From Serpentinimonas barnesii (GTDB taxonomy: Bacteria > Pseudomonadota > Gammaproteobacteria > Burkholderiales > Burkholderiaceae_C): a DNA stretch of 64,000 bases. This document shows positions 48,305 through 57,052 of this stretch, piece by piece. Below the pieces are notes generated by a model. It ran no database searches, was not told the origin of the DNA, and worked only from the letters and a program-made list of their open reading frames with translations. A program made the position numbers and the translations under genes. Each line of letters begins with the position of its first letter. The first letter of the stretch is position 1. Location: positions 95,100 to 159,099 of the forward strand of contig NZ_BAWN01000006.1 of the NCBI RefSeq assembly GCF_000696225.1, read 5' to 3'.

Positions 48305-49195
48305 TCAAACCGGCGCAGCGCAGCCGCTATCGGGCAGGTTGTAAAAGCGCCGAATGCCCTCCCAAGCGGCCTCGGGGGTGTCCACGGTCTGGAACAAATC
48401 CAGATCGCTGGCGCTGATCGCCCCTTCTTCCACCAGCACCTCCAGCCGGATCAGGCGCTGCCAGTAGTCGCTGCCAAAGAGGAAGATCGGCAGCGGTTTG
48501 GCCTTGTGGCATTGCACCAGGGTGAGCACTTCAAACAGCTCGTCTAGGGTGCCAAAACCGCCCGGAAACGCCACCAGCGCCTTGGCGCGCATCAAAAAAT
48601 GCATTTTGCGCAGCGCAAAATAGTGGAACTTGAAGTTCAGTTCGGGGCTGACGTAAGGGTTGGAAATCTGCTCGTGCGGCAGCGTGATGTTGAGCCCAAG
48701 GTTGAGCGCCCCCGCCTCGTGCGCGCCCCGGTTGGCCGCCTCCATGATGCCGGGCCCGCCACCGGTGGCGATGTAGAGGCGGTCTGGCGCCGGGCAGTGC
48801 AGGCTGTATTCGGCCACCAAGCGAGCAAAACGGCGCGCCTGTTCGTAGTAGTGGGCGTTGCGCTGCAACATCTGGGCTTCGGCCAGCGCCTGCGCATCGC
48901 CGCTGGCTTGTGCCTGGGCCAGCAACTCGGCCGCCACTTCGGGCGATCGAAAGCGCGCGCTGCCAAACACCACCACGGTGTGCTCGATGCCCAGTTCCTG
49001 CATTTGCAACTCGGGTTTGAGCAGTTCGAGCTGCATGCGAATGCCGCGCGACTCGCGTCGCAGCAAAAATTCCGGGTCGGCAAAGGCTAGCCGGTGCGCA
49101 TCGGGCTCAAGCTCCACACCACCAGCGGCCTGGGTCTGCAGCTCGGCCCAGGCATGCGCCAAGCGGTTGACGCGCAAGTCTTGCGGGTTTCCCAT
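48305..49195 (-). CDS. LOG-family (TIGR00730-like) Rossmann-fold nucleotide hydrolase
   Basis: The 296-residue product has the LOG motifs GGGPGIMEAANRGAHEAG (near 165) and PGGFGTLDELFEVLTLVQ (near 230), with VVFGSARF at the start of the fold. LOG enzymes cleave cytokinin-type or purine nucleoside monophosphates to base and ribose phosphate. An N-terminal extension of about 70 residues precedes the fold, as in the larger bacterial class. It stands alone between mrpG and efp. Confidence 0.9.
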   Translation of the reverse strand: MGNPQDLRVNRLAHAWAELQTQAAGGVELEPDAHRLAFADPEFLLRRESRGIRMQLELLKPELQMQELGIEHTVVVFGSARFRSPEVAAELLAQAQASGDAQALAEAQMLQRNAHYYEQARRFARLVAEYSLHCPAPDRLYIATGGGPGIMEAANRGAHEAGALNLGLNITLPHEQISNPYVSPELNFKFHYFALRKMHFLMRAKALVAFPGGFGTLDELFEVLTLVQCHKAKPLPIFLFGSDYWQRLIRLEVLVEEGAISASDLDLFQTVDTPEAAWEGIRRFYNLPDSGCAAPV

Positions 49196-49252
49196 TGGTG
49201 GGGATGGCTGGGCTGGGGCTGTCTGGCCTTTGCCGAGCCTATGCCTAGCCGA

Positions 49253-49807
49253 TCAGACGCGGCGGCGGTATTCGCCGGTGCGGGTGTCGATCTCGATGCG
49301 GTCGCCTTGCTCGACGAACAGCGGCACCGAAACTTCAAAGCCGGTGGCGATTTTGGCGGGTTTCAAGACCTTGCCCGAGGTGTCGCCCTTGACGGCGGGC
49401 TCGGTCCAGGTGATTTCGCGCTCGACGCTGGTGGGCACTTCGACCGAAATGGCCTTGCCGTCGTAGAACACCACTTCAACCGACATGCCATCGGCCAGGT
49501 AGTTGAGCGCATCGCCCATGTTGCTGGCTTCGACTTCGTACTGGTTGTAGTCGGTGTCCATGCAGACGTACATCGGGTCGGCAAAGTAGGAGTAGGTGCA
49601 CTCTTTTTTGTCGAGGATGACGTTGTCGATCTTGTCGTCGGCCTTGAACACCACTTCGGTGCCCATATTGCTCAGCAGCGCCTTGAGCTTCATGCGCACC
49701 GTGGCGGCACCGCGGCCGCCGCGGGCGTATTCGGTTTTGAGGACGATCATCGGGTCTTTGCCGTGCATGATGACGTTGCCGGCGCGGATTTCTTGGGCGA
49801 TTTTCAT
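49253..49807 (-). CDS. efp: Elongation factor P, arginine type
   Basis: EF-P (184 aa) rescues ribosomes stalled at polyproline. The tip of domain I reads [15 protein letters not shown] and has Arg at position 32 where the E. coli type has Lys34. Arg32 is the residue that EarP rhamnosylates. The KOW and OB domains and the C-terminal RTGEYRRRV are normal. The earP gene lies upstream on the same strand, 138 bp away. Confidence 0.97.
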   Translation of the reverse strand: MKIAQEIRAGNVIMHGKDPMIVLKTEYARGGRGAATVRMKLKALLSNMGTEVVFKADDKIDNVILDKKECTYSYFADPMYVCMDTDYNQYEVEASNMGDALNYLADGMSVEVVFYDGKAISVEVPTSVEREITWTEPAVKGDTSGKVLKPAKIATGFEVSVPLFVEQGDRIEIDTRTGEYRRRV

Positions 49808-49945
49808 GGTGGGGGGCGCAAATGCGGATTCAGGGTGCAGATTTGGAGTGCGACTCAGGCGACGTGAAGGTTTGGATGCCTGATCACAAGGCAGCTAGAC
49901 GCTAACGCCAGCCTGGCCGCCTAGCCCAAAAGCAAACCGCAGATT

Positions 49946-51199
49946 CTACCTTTTTTCGGCGACGAAGCCCAGCAGTTGGCTAACCAAGTCGGCTTGCTGC
50001 AACAGGCGCTGGCGCGCGGCTAGGATGCAGTGCCGCCAAGTTTGCAGGCGCTGCACCGTTAAAGGGGGTAGGGCGGCGCCGGACGGCACCCCGTTCCAGA
50101 CCCGGTGCCACTGGCGCAAGCAGGGCGGGGCGTCTAGCCAGTCCAGAAAGGCGTCGAGCTTGGCGAGGTGTGCACCATCGTGCTGCGGGTAGAGTTGCCA
50201 CAGCAGCGGCTGGCCGGCCCAGAGCGCGCTCACCAGCGAGTCTTCGCCGCGCACCAGGTTGAGGTGGCAGGTGCGCAGCAGGGCGTCGAATTCGGTTTGT
50301 GCCAGCAGGGGCAGCAGGGTGGTTTGGGGTGTGGGTGGGCTGTGGGCTGGGAATGGGGGTGGATTGGTGTTTGCATCGGTGGCGGTGGTCTGGGCTGGGC
50401 TGTCGGGCTGGCCTGACCATGCGGCCTGCCAAGCGGCTTGGGCGCGCCCAGCGGTAAGCAACCAATGCGCCTGCGCCAGCGCCGGGTCGGCCAGCAACGC
50501 GGGCAGGGCCGGGGCTTGGTAACAGAACAAGAGGATCTGCAAACGGGTGATGTCTGGTGCAGAGGGCTCGGAGGGCTCGGAGGAGGGTGTTGCTTCAGGC
50601 GCGGGGCAATTGGCTATTTCGCGCAGCAACCCGCCGCTGCCCGCAGTGAAGCCGGGGTAGTAAAACCACTTGCAGCGCCCGACCAGCGGCCCGCTCAACA
50701 CCGGGGAGGGCAGGCCGTGGCAACGCTCGGCCCAGGGCTCGGCGCTCAGATACTCGAGGTTGAGCCAGACCTGGCCAGCGCGGCCTTCGGGCTGCAGCGC
50801 CTGCACCCAATGCGGCTCGATGTGGCAGCCAAAGGCTTCGATCAGCACGTCGCCGGGTTCGACGGCTGGCGCTGGCGCATCGGGCTGCTGGCGCGGCCAC
50901 GGGTACACGCGCAGGCCCGCCAGCTCGCCCTGGCCCAGGAGGTGGCCGCCGGGCTGGCCATGGCTTGGGCTTTGCAGCGCCCTGGGGGCCATCCAGGCCA
51001 GTGCCGAGGCGTCGTCGGCCCACAGCCGCACGCGCTGGCCGCGCTGCGCCAACTGGCGCGCCAGCCGCCAACACACGCCCAAATCGCCCCAGTTGTCGAT
51101 CACGTGGCAAAAAATGTCCCAGAGCAGGGGAGCGCAGGGGGGCTCTGGCGGCCGGGTAGGTGCGGCTAGGGTTGCATGCAAAGATTCAGCAGGGCTCAT
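49946..51199 (-). CDS. earP: EF-P arginine rhamnosyltransferase EarP
   Basis: EarP (417 aa from ATG 51199) transfers rhamnose from dTDP-rhamnose to Arg32 of EF-P. Seen: the N-terminal WDIFCHVIDNWGDLGVCWRLARQLA with the catalytic Asp, VWLNLEYLSAEPWAERCHGLPSP, KWFYYPGFTAGSGGL, and the C-terminal nucleotide-sugar site RGEDSLVSALWAGQPLLWQLYPQHDGAH. A Thr/Pro-rich insert (about residues 295-325) makes it longer than usual. The frame is open to 51319, but there is no homology there. Confidence 0.94.
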   Translation of the reverse strand: MSPAESLHATLAAPTRPPEPPCAPLLWDIFCHVIDNWGDLGVCWRLARQLAQRGQRVRLWADDASALAWMAPRALQSPSHGQPGGHLLGQGELAGLRVYPWPRQQPDAPAPAVEPGDVLIEAFGCHIEPHWVQALQPEGRAGQVWLNLEYLSAEPWAERCHGLPSPVLSGPLVGRCKWFYYPGFTAGSGGLLREIANCPAPEATPSSEPSEPSAPDITRLQILLFCYQAPALPALLADPALAQAHWLLTAGRAQAAWQAAWSGQPDSPAQTTATDANTNPPPFPAHSPPTPQTTLLPLLAQTEFDALLRTCHLNLVRGEDSLVSALWAGQPLLWQLYPQHDGAHLAKLDAFLDWLDAPPCLRQWHRVWNGVPSGAALPPLTVQRLQTWRHCILAARQRLLQQADLVSQLLGFVAEKR

Positions 51200-51330
51200 G
51201 GCACAGGATTGTCGCTGGCTCAAGGGGCTGTCCCACATCACGCACGGCAGCGCCACGCACGGCGCAGATGTTGCAGCGCCTAGCTGGCCTTCACAACGGG
51301 TCGGTACCCTAGGTGACACAATCTTGCCCC

Positions 51331-53358
51331 ATGAGCGAAGCCGAACCCGCCCCCGAATCAGCCCAATCCCCCTTCCCCGAGGCGCTGCTGCACGCCGTGG
51401 CGGCCTTGCCGGGGCTGCCGGGGGTGTATCGGTTTTTCGACGCCACCGGGCAGTTGCTCTACGTGGGCAAGGCGCGGCACCTGAAAAAGCGCGTGGCCAG
51501 TTACTTCAGCCGCCGCCACGACGGCACCCGCATCGGCCACATGGTGGGCCAGATCGAGCGCCTGGAGAGCACCGTGGTGCGCTCCGAGGCCGAGGCGCTG
51601 CTGCTGGAAAACAACCTCATCAAATCCAGCCAGCCGCGCTACAACATCTTGTTTCGCGACGACAAAAGCTACCCCTATCTGCGTTTGGGGAGCGGCGCGG
51701 GGCGCTCGGGCGCGTCGGCTGCCGGGCCGGCGCAGCCGCCAGAATTTCCGCGCCTGTCCTACTACCGTGGCGCAGTGGATGCGCGCAGCCAGTATTTTGG
51801 CCCTTACCCCAACGGCTGGGCGGTCAAGCAGAGCATCGAGCTGCTGCAAAAGGTGTTTCGGCTGCGCACCTGCGAAGACACGGTGTTCCAGCACCGCAGC
51901 CGCCCCTGTCTGCTGTACCAGATCAAGCGCTGCAGCGGCCCCTGCGTGGGGCTGGTGAGCGCGGCCGATTACGCACGCGACGTGCAAGACGCCAGCGCTT
52001 TTTTGCGCGGCCAGACCCAGGCGCTGCAATCCGATCTGGAGCGGCGCATGCTGGACTTTGCCGAGCAACTGGCGTTTGAACAAGCGGCCGAGGTGCGCAA
52101 CCAAATCAGCAGCCTGGCGCAGGTGCTGCAGCAGCAGGCAATGGAAAACGTGCGCGACCAGGAGGCCGACATTCTGGCGGTGAAAGTGCAGGGCGGGCGC
52201 GCCTGCGTGAATTTGGCGATGGTGCGCGGTGGGCGCCACTTGGGCGACCGGCCCTTTTTCCCGGCCCAAGTGGCCGACGGCGCGCTGCTGGCGGCATTGG
52301 ACGAGGGCGCAGATGAGGATGGCGAGGGCGGTGTGCAAGAGAGTACGGAGCAGCCGCCCCAAAGCCTGGAAGCGCGGGTGCTGGAGGCCTTCATCGCGCA
52401 GCACTACAGCGTCCACAGCCCGCCGCCGCTGCTGATTTTGGGGGCACCAGTGAGCGCGCACCTGATCGATTTGCTGATTCAGGCCAGCGCGCACAAAATC
52501 CATGCGGTCTGGCAGCCGCGCGAGCAGCGCCGCGTCTGGCTGGAAATGGCGCAGCAAAACGCCGACTTGCAACTGGCGCGTTTGCTGTCCGAAGAAGGTT
52601 CGCAGCAAGCGCGCACGCGCGCCTTGGCGCAGGCGCTGGACCTGCCCGAAGACGCGCTGGAGCGGCTGCGCATCGAGTGTTTCGATGTGTCGCACAGCGC
52701 CGGCGAGGCGACCATGGCCTCGTGCGTGGTGTTCGAGGGCCACAAAATGCAAAGCGCCCAGTACCGGCGCTACCGCATCGAGGGCATCACCCCCGGCGAC
52801 GACTACGCCGCCATGCGCCAGGTGCTGCTGCGCCGCTACGGCAAGCTGGGGCCAGCCCAAGACCCGGGCGCGGTTGATCCCGGCCCCGAATCCGAAGCGG
52901 GCCGTGCGCGCTGGCCCGATCTGGTGCTGATCGACGGCGGCGTGGGCCAGGTGGGCGTGGCGCGCCAGGTGTTTGAGCAGCTCGGGGCCGACGTGGGCCG
53001 CCTCGTCGGGGTGGAAAAGGGCACTGGGCGCAAGGTGGGGCTGGAAGAGCTGGTGTTTGCCGATGGACGCGACAAAATCAGCCTCGGGGCCGATTCGGCC
53101 GCGCTCATGCTGGTGGCGCAAATCCGCGACGAGGCGCACCGCTTTGCCCTGACCGGCATGCGCGCCCAGCGCGCGCGCACCCGCACCGGCAGCAGCCAGC
53201 TCGAAGACATTCCCGGCGTCGGCCCCAAGCGGCGCGCGCGCCTGTTGCAGCGCTTTGGCGGCTTGCGCGGGGTGGCGGCGGCCAGCGTGGCCGATCTGGC
53301 CGGTGTGGAGGGCATTTCGACCGAGTTGGCGCAGCAAATCTACCGCGCCTTGCGCTAA
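51331..53358 (+). CDS. uvrC: Excinuclease ABC subunit C
   Basis: UvrC (675 aa) makes both cuts in nucleotide excision repair. The GIY-YIG nuclease is at about 27-105 ([25 protein letters not shown], later SYPYLRL). A UVR domain for UvrB follows ([27 protein letters not shown]). The RNase H-like nuclease has [21 protein letters not shown] and [14 protein letters not shown]. Two helix-hairpin-helix motifs close the protein ([18 protein letters not shown]). Small acidic/Gly inserts are seen near residues 325-345. pgsA follows, as in many proteobacteria. Confidence 0.97.
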   Translation: MSEAEPAPESAQSPFPEALLHAVAALPGLPGVYRFFDATGQLLYVGKARHLKKRVASYFSRRHDGTRIGHMVGQIERLESTVVRSEAEALLLENNLIKSSQPRYNILFRDDKSYPYLRLGSGAGRSGASAAGPAQPPEFPRLSYYRGAVDARSQYFGPYPNGWAVKQSIELLQKVFRLRTCEDTVFQHRSRPCLLYQIKRCSGPCVGLVSAADYARDVQDASAFLRGQTQALQSDLERRMLDFAEQLAFEQAAEVRNQISSLAQVLQQQAMENVRDQEADILAVKVQGGRACVNLAMVRGGRHLGDRPFFPAQVADGALLAALDEGADEDGEGGVQESTEQPPQSLEARVLEAFIAQHYSVHSPPPLLILGAPVSAHLIDLLIQASAHKIHAVWQPREQRRVWLEMAQQNADLQLARLLSEEGSQQARTRALAQALDLPEDALERLRIECFDVSHSAGEATMASCVVFEGHKMQSAQYRRYRIEGITPGDDYAAMRQVLLRRYGKLGPAQDPGAVDPGPESEAGRARWPDLVLIDGGVGQVGVARQVFEQLGADVGRLVGVEKGTGRKVGLEELVFADGRDKISLGADSAALMLVAQIRDEAHRFALTGMRAQRARTRTGSSQLEDIPGVGPKRRARLLQRFGGLRGVAAASVADLAGVEGISTELAQQIYRALR

Positions 53359-53410
53359 CAGCCCGCTGCGCCGCACACGCATTCGGGCAAACCCTCGCAT
53401 AATCGGGCCC

Positions 53411-53980
53411 ATGTTTTTCAACTTGCCAACTTCGCTCACTTGGGCGCGCATTGTCTCCATTCCGCTCATCGTGGCGGTGTTTTACTGGCCTGGGCTGGAG
53501 CAAAGCACGCAAAACCTGGTGGGAACGGTGCTGTTCGTGCTGTTTGCGCTCACCGACTGGGCCGACGGCTGGCTGGCGCGCCGCCTCAACCAGACTTCGG
53601 CCTTTGGCGCTTTCTTGGACCCGGTGGCCGACAAGTTTCTGGTCTGCGCCTGCCTGCTGGTGCTGGTGCAGCTTGATCGGGCCGATGTGTTCGTCGCACT
53701 CATTATCATCGGGCGCGAGATCGCCATTTCGGCGCTGCGCGAGTGGATGGCGACCATCGGCGCGGTGCGCAGCGTGGCGGTGCACGTGGTGGGCAAGCTC
53801 AAAACCGCGGTGCAGATGGTGGCGATTGCCTTTTTGCTCTACGACGCCACGCTGCTGGGGGTGATCGACACCCGGCTTTGGGGCACGGTGCTGATCTGGA
53901 TCTCGGCCGTCCTCACGGTCTGGTCCATGATTTATTACCTGCAAAAAGCGCTGCCCGAAATCCGCGCCAAGTCGCGCTAA
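53411..53980 (+). CDS. pgsA: CDP-diacylglycerol-glycerol-3-phosphate 3-phosphatidyltransferase
   Basis: PgsA (189 aa) makes phosphatidylglycerophosphate at the inner membrane. The CDP-alcohol phosphotransferase motif (D-G-x2-A-R-x8-G-x3-D-x3-D) is complete in WADGWLARRLNQTSAFGAFLD and PVADKF. Four to five transmembrane helices are predicted by eye. It begins 52 bp after uvrC. Confidence 0.96.
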   Translation: MFFNLPTSLTWARIVSIPLIVAVFYWPGLEQSTQNLVGTVLFVLFALTDWADGWLARRLNQTSAFGAFLDPVADKFLVCACLLVLVQLDRADVFVALIIIGREIAISALREWMATIGAVRSVAVHVVGKLKTAVQMVAIAFLLYDATLLGVIDTRLWGTVLIWISAVLTVWSMIYYLQKALPEIRAKSR

Positions 53981-54004
53981 GGCCACCCCCCCCCGGCTTC
54001 CCGC

Positions 54005-54943
54005 ATGCCCACCCACGCCCATCACGACGCTTGGCTGCGCGCCATGCCGTGGGTGTTTGTGCTGATCTGGAGCACCGGCTTCATTGTGGCGCGCTACGGC
54101 ATGCCACACGCCCCGCCATTCACCTTTCTGGCCTGGCGCTATGCCTTGTCGATTGCGCTGTTCCTGCTCTGGGTCTGGTGGGCGCGGGTGGCGTGGCCGC
54201 ACAGCCGCACGCAGTGGGGGCACTTGGCGGTGCTGGGCTTGCTGATGCACGCCGGTTACCTGGGCGGCGTGTGGGCGGCGGTGAAGGCCGGCATGGGCGC
54301 GGGCCTGGTGGCGCTGTTGGTGGGGTTGCAACCGCTGTTGACCGCGATCTGGCTCTCGGCCGTGGCCTCGTCGCACGGCCTTGCGGTGACGCGGCGCCAG
54401 TGGCTGGGGTTGTTGCTGGGCCTGGCCGGATTGGTGCTGGTGCTGTGGCACCAGTTCGTGCCGGCCGAGGTGGAGCAGGCCGTCGGAGCCACCACGGGCC
54501 AGATCGGGGCCACCTGGTTCAATGTCTCGCTGGCCGTGCTGGCGCTGTTGAGCATCACCGCCGGCACCCTGTACCAAAAGCGCTACGTGCAGCCCTGCGA
54601 TGTGCGCAGCGCCAACACGGTGCAGTTGTTGGCGGCGCTGGCCATCACGCTGCCGCTGGCGCTGCTGGAGCCCGGTGGCATGAACTGGAACGCCGAACTG
54701 GCCGGTGCGTTGGCGTGGTCGGTGCTGGCGCTCACGCTGGGGGCCAGCTCCTTGCTGTATCTGCTGATCCAGCGCGGCGCGGCCGCCTCGGTGGCCAGCC
54801 TGATGTACCTGGTGCCGCCGTGCACCGCCGTGCTGGCTTGGCTGCTGTTCGACGAGCCCATCACCGCCCTCACCGTGGCCGGCGTGGCCCTGACCGCGCT
54901 TGGCGTGAGTCTGGTGGTGCGCAGCCCCAGCCCCAAAGCCTGA
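54005..54943 (+). CDS. EamA/DMT-family inner-membrane transporter
   Basis: The 312-residue protein has about ten membrane helices in two EamA repeats. The first begins WVFVLIWSTGFIVARYGMPHAPPFTFLAWRY; the second begins near residue 170 and ends SLMYLVPPCTAVLAWLLFDEPITALTVAGVALTALGV, the typical DMT C-terminal pattern. Such proteins export amino acids or metabolites; the substrate is unknown. It is 24 bp after pgsA. Confidence 0.9.
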   Translation: MPTHAHHDAWLRAMPWVFVLIWSTGFIVARYGMPHAPPFTFLAWRYALSIALFLLWVWWARVAWPHSRTQWGHLAVLGLLMHAGYLGGVWAAVKAGMGAGLVALLVGLQPLLTAIWLSAVASSHGLAVTRRQWLGLLLGLAGLVLVLWHQFVPAEVEQAVGATTGQIGATWFNVSLAVLALLSITAGTLYQKRYVQPCDVRSANTVQLLAALAITLPLALLEPGGMNWNAELAGALAWSVLALTLGASSLLYLLIQRGAAASVASLMYLVPPCTAVLAWLLFDEPITALTVAGVALTALGVSLVVRSPSPKA

Positions 54944-55148
54944 AGCGTGCCTAGCTGATGCGTGCCTAGAGGCCCCCCAATCGTCTCTAGGGTGGCACCC
55001 GCTTGCCCGCCCCGCATGGCAAATGCCTGCAAGGTGAGGGCAGGGCGCGTCTTCGATCGAAAAACCGGTCAGCGTATGCGCCGGCAGGAGCGCCAGAAGC
55101 ACCGCAAGCCGTTGTCTGCCCCCAATTTCCACTCATTTTTGGGGCCAC

Positions 55149-55190
55149 AATTTAAAACAACGCGCTTAAAATGTGGTCTTATTTTAAATT
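55149..55190. promoter_or_regulatory. A+T-rich inverted repeats upstream of the phd-vapC pair
   Basis: AATTTAAAA (55149-55157) and TTTTAAATT (55182-55190) are inverted copies 24 bp apart in an otherwise G+C-rich area, ending 12 bp before the antitoxin ATG. They are likely the operator and core promoter of the TA operon. The rest of the 259-bp gap after the transporter gene (54944-55148) shows nothing I can name. Confidence 0.4.
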
Positions 55191-55202
55191 TGGGCCTCGG
55201 TC

Positions 55203-55469
55203 ATGCATATTGCCGTTCGTGAACTCAAAGCCAGTCTCTCGCGGGTTTTGGCGCTGGCTCAGGGTGGGGAGGTGATTGAAGTCCGGTCGCACCACAAACC
55301 CATCGCCCGCATTGTGGGCATACCGCCTCAGGCCGATGAGGGCCTGCGCCGCTTGATTGCCACGGGCGCGCTGTCGTGGGCCGGCGGCAAGCCGCAGTTC
55401 GCCCCCCCTTTGGAGCTGGTTGCGGGCGGCACATCGGTCAGCCAAATGGTGCTGGAGGATAGGGGGTGA
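55203..55469 (+). CDS. Type II antitoxin, Phd/YefM family
   Basis: The 88-residue protein starts MHIAVRELKASLSRVLALAQGGEVIEVRSHHKPIARIVG, the Phd-type DNA-binding and dimerisation fold. The C-terminal part (WAGGKPQFAPPLELVAGGTSVSQMVLEDRG) should bind the PIN toxin. The toxin GTG overlaps its stop by four bases. Confidence 0.88.
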   Translation: MHIAVRELKASLSRVLALAQGGEVIEVRSHHKPIARIVGIPPQADEGLRRLIATGALSWAGGKPQFAPPLELVAGGTSVSQMVLEDRG

Positions 55470-55891
55470 TCCTGTTTTGCGACACATCGGCCTTGATCAA
55501 ACTCTACCTCAAGGAAGCGCACAGTGCCGAGGTGCAGGCGCTGGCGGCAGCCTCCAAGGGGGTGGTCGTGGCGCGCATCGCCTGGGCAGAAATGATGGCG
55601 GCGTTGGCGCGGCGCGTGCGCGAACACCCCGTTGATGCCCCGGCCATTGAAACCCTGCGCACCCGCATGCGCCACGATTGGCCGGCCTTTGCCATGGTCG
55701 AAATCACCCAAACGCTGGTGGAGCAGGCCGGGGAATTTGCCGACACCTTTGCTCTGCGCGGTTACGACAGTGTGCAACTGGCGGCTGCACACCAGGTTCA
55801 GACTGCCACCAGCGGCGCCTTGTGCTTTGCTTGCTTTGATACGCGACTAAAAAAAGCGGCCAAGGTGCTCGGTATGCAGGTGCTGGTGTAG
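55466..55891 (+). CDS. vapC: VapC-type PIN-domain toxin (ribonuclease)
   Basis: The 141-residue PIN protein begins MILFCDTSALIKLYLKEAHS (first Asp) and has ARIAWAEMMAALARR (Glu), FALRGYDSVQLAAAHQ (Asp) and FACFDTRLKKAAKVLGMQV (last Asp). It belongs to the type with the D-T-S-A-L-I-K-L-Y start. The start is GTG 55466. It differs clearly from the other two PIN toxins in the window, so it is an independent acquisition. Confidence 0.9.
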   Translation: MILFCDTSALIKLYLKEAHSAEVQALAAASKGVVVARIAWAEMMAALARRVREHPVDAPAIETLRTRMRHDWPAFAMVEITQTLVEQAGEFADTFALRGYDSVQLAAAHQVQTATSGALCFACFDTRLKKAAKVLGMQVLV

Positions 55892-55964
55892 GCCGCTTAG
55901 GATACGGCCAGACGGCTGCGCTGTACCATCGGGGGCTGCCAAACACCCAAGCAAGCACCCAACC

Positions 55965-57050
55965 ATGAAAACGCATCGCATCGCCGTCATCGCTGGCGAC
56001 GGCATCGGCCAAGAAGTCATGCCCGAGGGGCTGCGCGTGCTGGAGGCCGCCGCCAGCCGCTTCGGCATCGGCCTGCAGTTCGACCACTTCGATTTCGCCT
56101 GCTGGCCCTATTACGAGCGCCACGGCAAAATGCTGCCCGACGATTGGAAGGCGCAGATCGGCGGCCACGACGCGATCTATTTTGGGGCCGTCGGCTGGCC
56201 CGAGAAAATCCCCGACCACATCTCGCTCTGGGGTTCGCTGCTGCGCTTTAGGCGCGAGTTTGACCAATACGTGAACCTGCGCCCGGCGCGCCTGATGCCC
56301 GGCATCACCGCGCCGGTGGTGCGCCGCGACGGCTCGCCGCGCCAGCCGGGCGAGATCGATATGTGGATCGTGCGCGAAAACACCGAGGGCGAATACTCCA
56401 GCGTGGGCGGGCGCATGTTTGAGGGCAGCGAGCGCGAAATCGTGCTGCAAGAAACCGTGATGAGCCGCCACGGCGTCGATCGGGTGCTCAAGTTTGCCTT
56501 CGAGCTGGCGCAAAGCCGCCCCAAGCAACACCTCACCAGCGCCACCAAGAGCAACGGCATCGCCATCACCATGCCCTACTGGGACGAGCGCGTGGCCGCC
56601 ATGGCGCAGCAATACCCTGGGGTGCGGGTGGACCAGTTCCACATCGACATTCTGTGCGCCCACTTTGTGCAGCGCCCCGACCATTTCGACGTGGTGGTGG
56701 CCAGCAACCTGTTTGGCGACATTTTGAGCGACCTTGGGCCGGCCTGCACCGGCACCATCGGCATCGCGCCCAGCGCCAACCTCAACCCCGAGCGGCGCTT
56801 CCCCTCGCTGTTCGAGCCGGTGCACGGCTCGGCCCCCGACATCGCCGGGCGCGGCATTGCCAACCCGATCGGCCAGATTTGGTGCGGGGCCATGATGCTC
56901 GACTTTTTGGGCCACCGCGCCGCGCACGATGCGGTGCTGCAAGCCATCGAAACCGTGCTGGCCGCAGGCAGCGCCGCCCCGCGCACGCCCGACCTGGGTG
57001 GCCAGGCCAGCACGGCCGATCTGGGGCGGGCCATCGCTGCGGCGCTGTAA
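55965..57050 (+). CDS. Tartrate dehydrogenase / D-malate dehydrogenase family
   Basis: This 361-residue enzyme of the isocitrate/isopropylmalate family begins RIAVIAGDGIGQEVMPEGLRVLEAA. The ENTEGEYSSVGGRMFEGSERE segment and FLGHRAA near the C-terminus, together with the DFACWPYYERHGKMLPDDW region, are characteristic of tartrate/D-malate dehydrogenases rather than LeuB. The metal-binding Asp residues in ASNLFGDILSDLGPACTG are present. It oxidises a D-hydroxyacid with NAD+. Confidence 0.9.
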   Translation: MKTHRIAVIAGDGIGQEVMPEGLRVLEAAASRFGIGLQFDHFDFACWPYYERHGKMLPDDWKAQIGGHDAIYFGAVGWPEKIPDHISLWGSLLRFRREFDQYVNLRPARLMPGITAPVVRRDGSPRQPGEIDMWIVRENTEGEYSSVGGRMFEGSEREIVLQETVMSRHGVDRVLKFAFELAQSRPKQHLTSATKSNGIAITMPYWDERVAAMAQQYPGVRVDQFHIDILCAHFVQRPDHFDVVVASNLFGDILSDLGPACTGTIGIAPSANLNPERRFPSLFEPVHGSAPDIAGRGIANPIGQIWCGAMMLDFLGHRAAHDAVLQAIETVLAAGSAAPRTPDLGGQASTADLGRAIAAAL

Positions 57051-57052
57051 GC

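Noticed and set aside
51358..53469. 703-codon minus-strand frame opposite uvrC
   Set aside because: Shadow of uvrC, which has complete nuclease domains.
53105..55132. 675-codon open frame on the minus strand opposite uvrC end, pgsA and the EamA gene
   Set aside because: It is antisense to three well-supported genes; its composition (His/Arg/Gln-rich, no motif) is that of a high-GC shadow frame.
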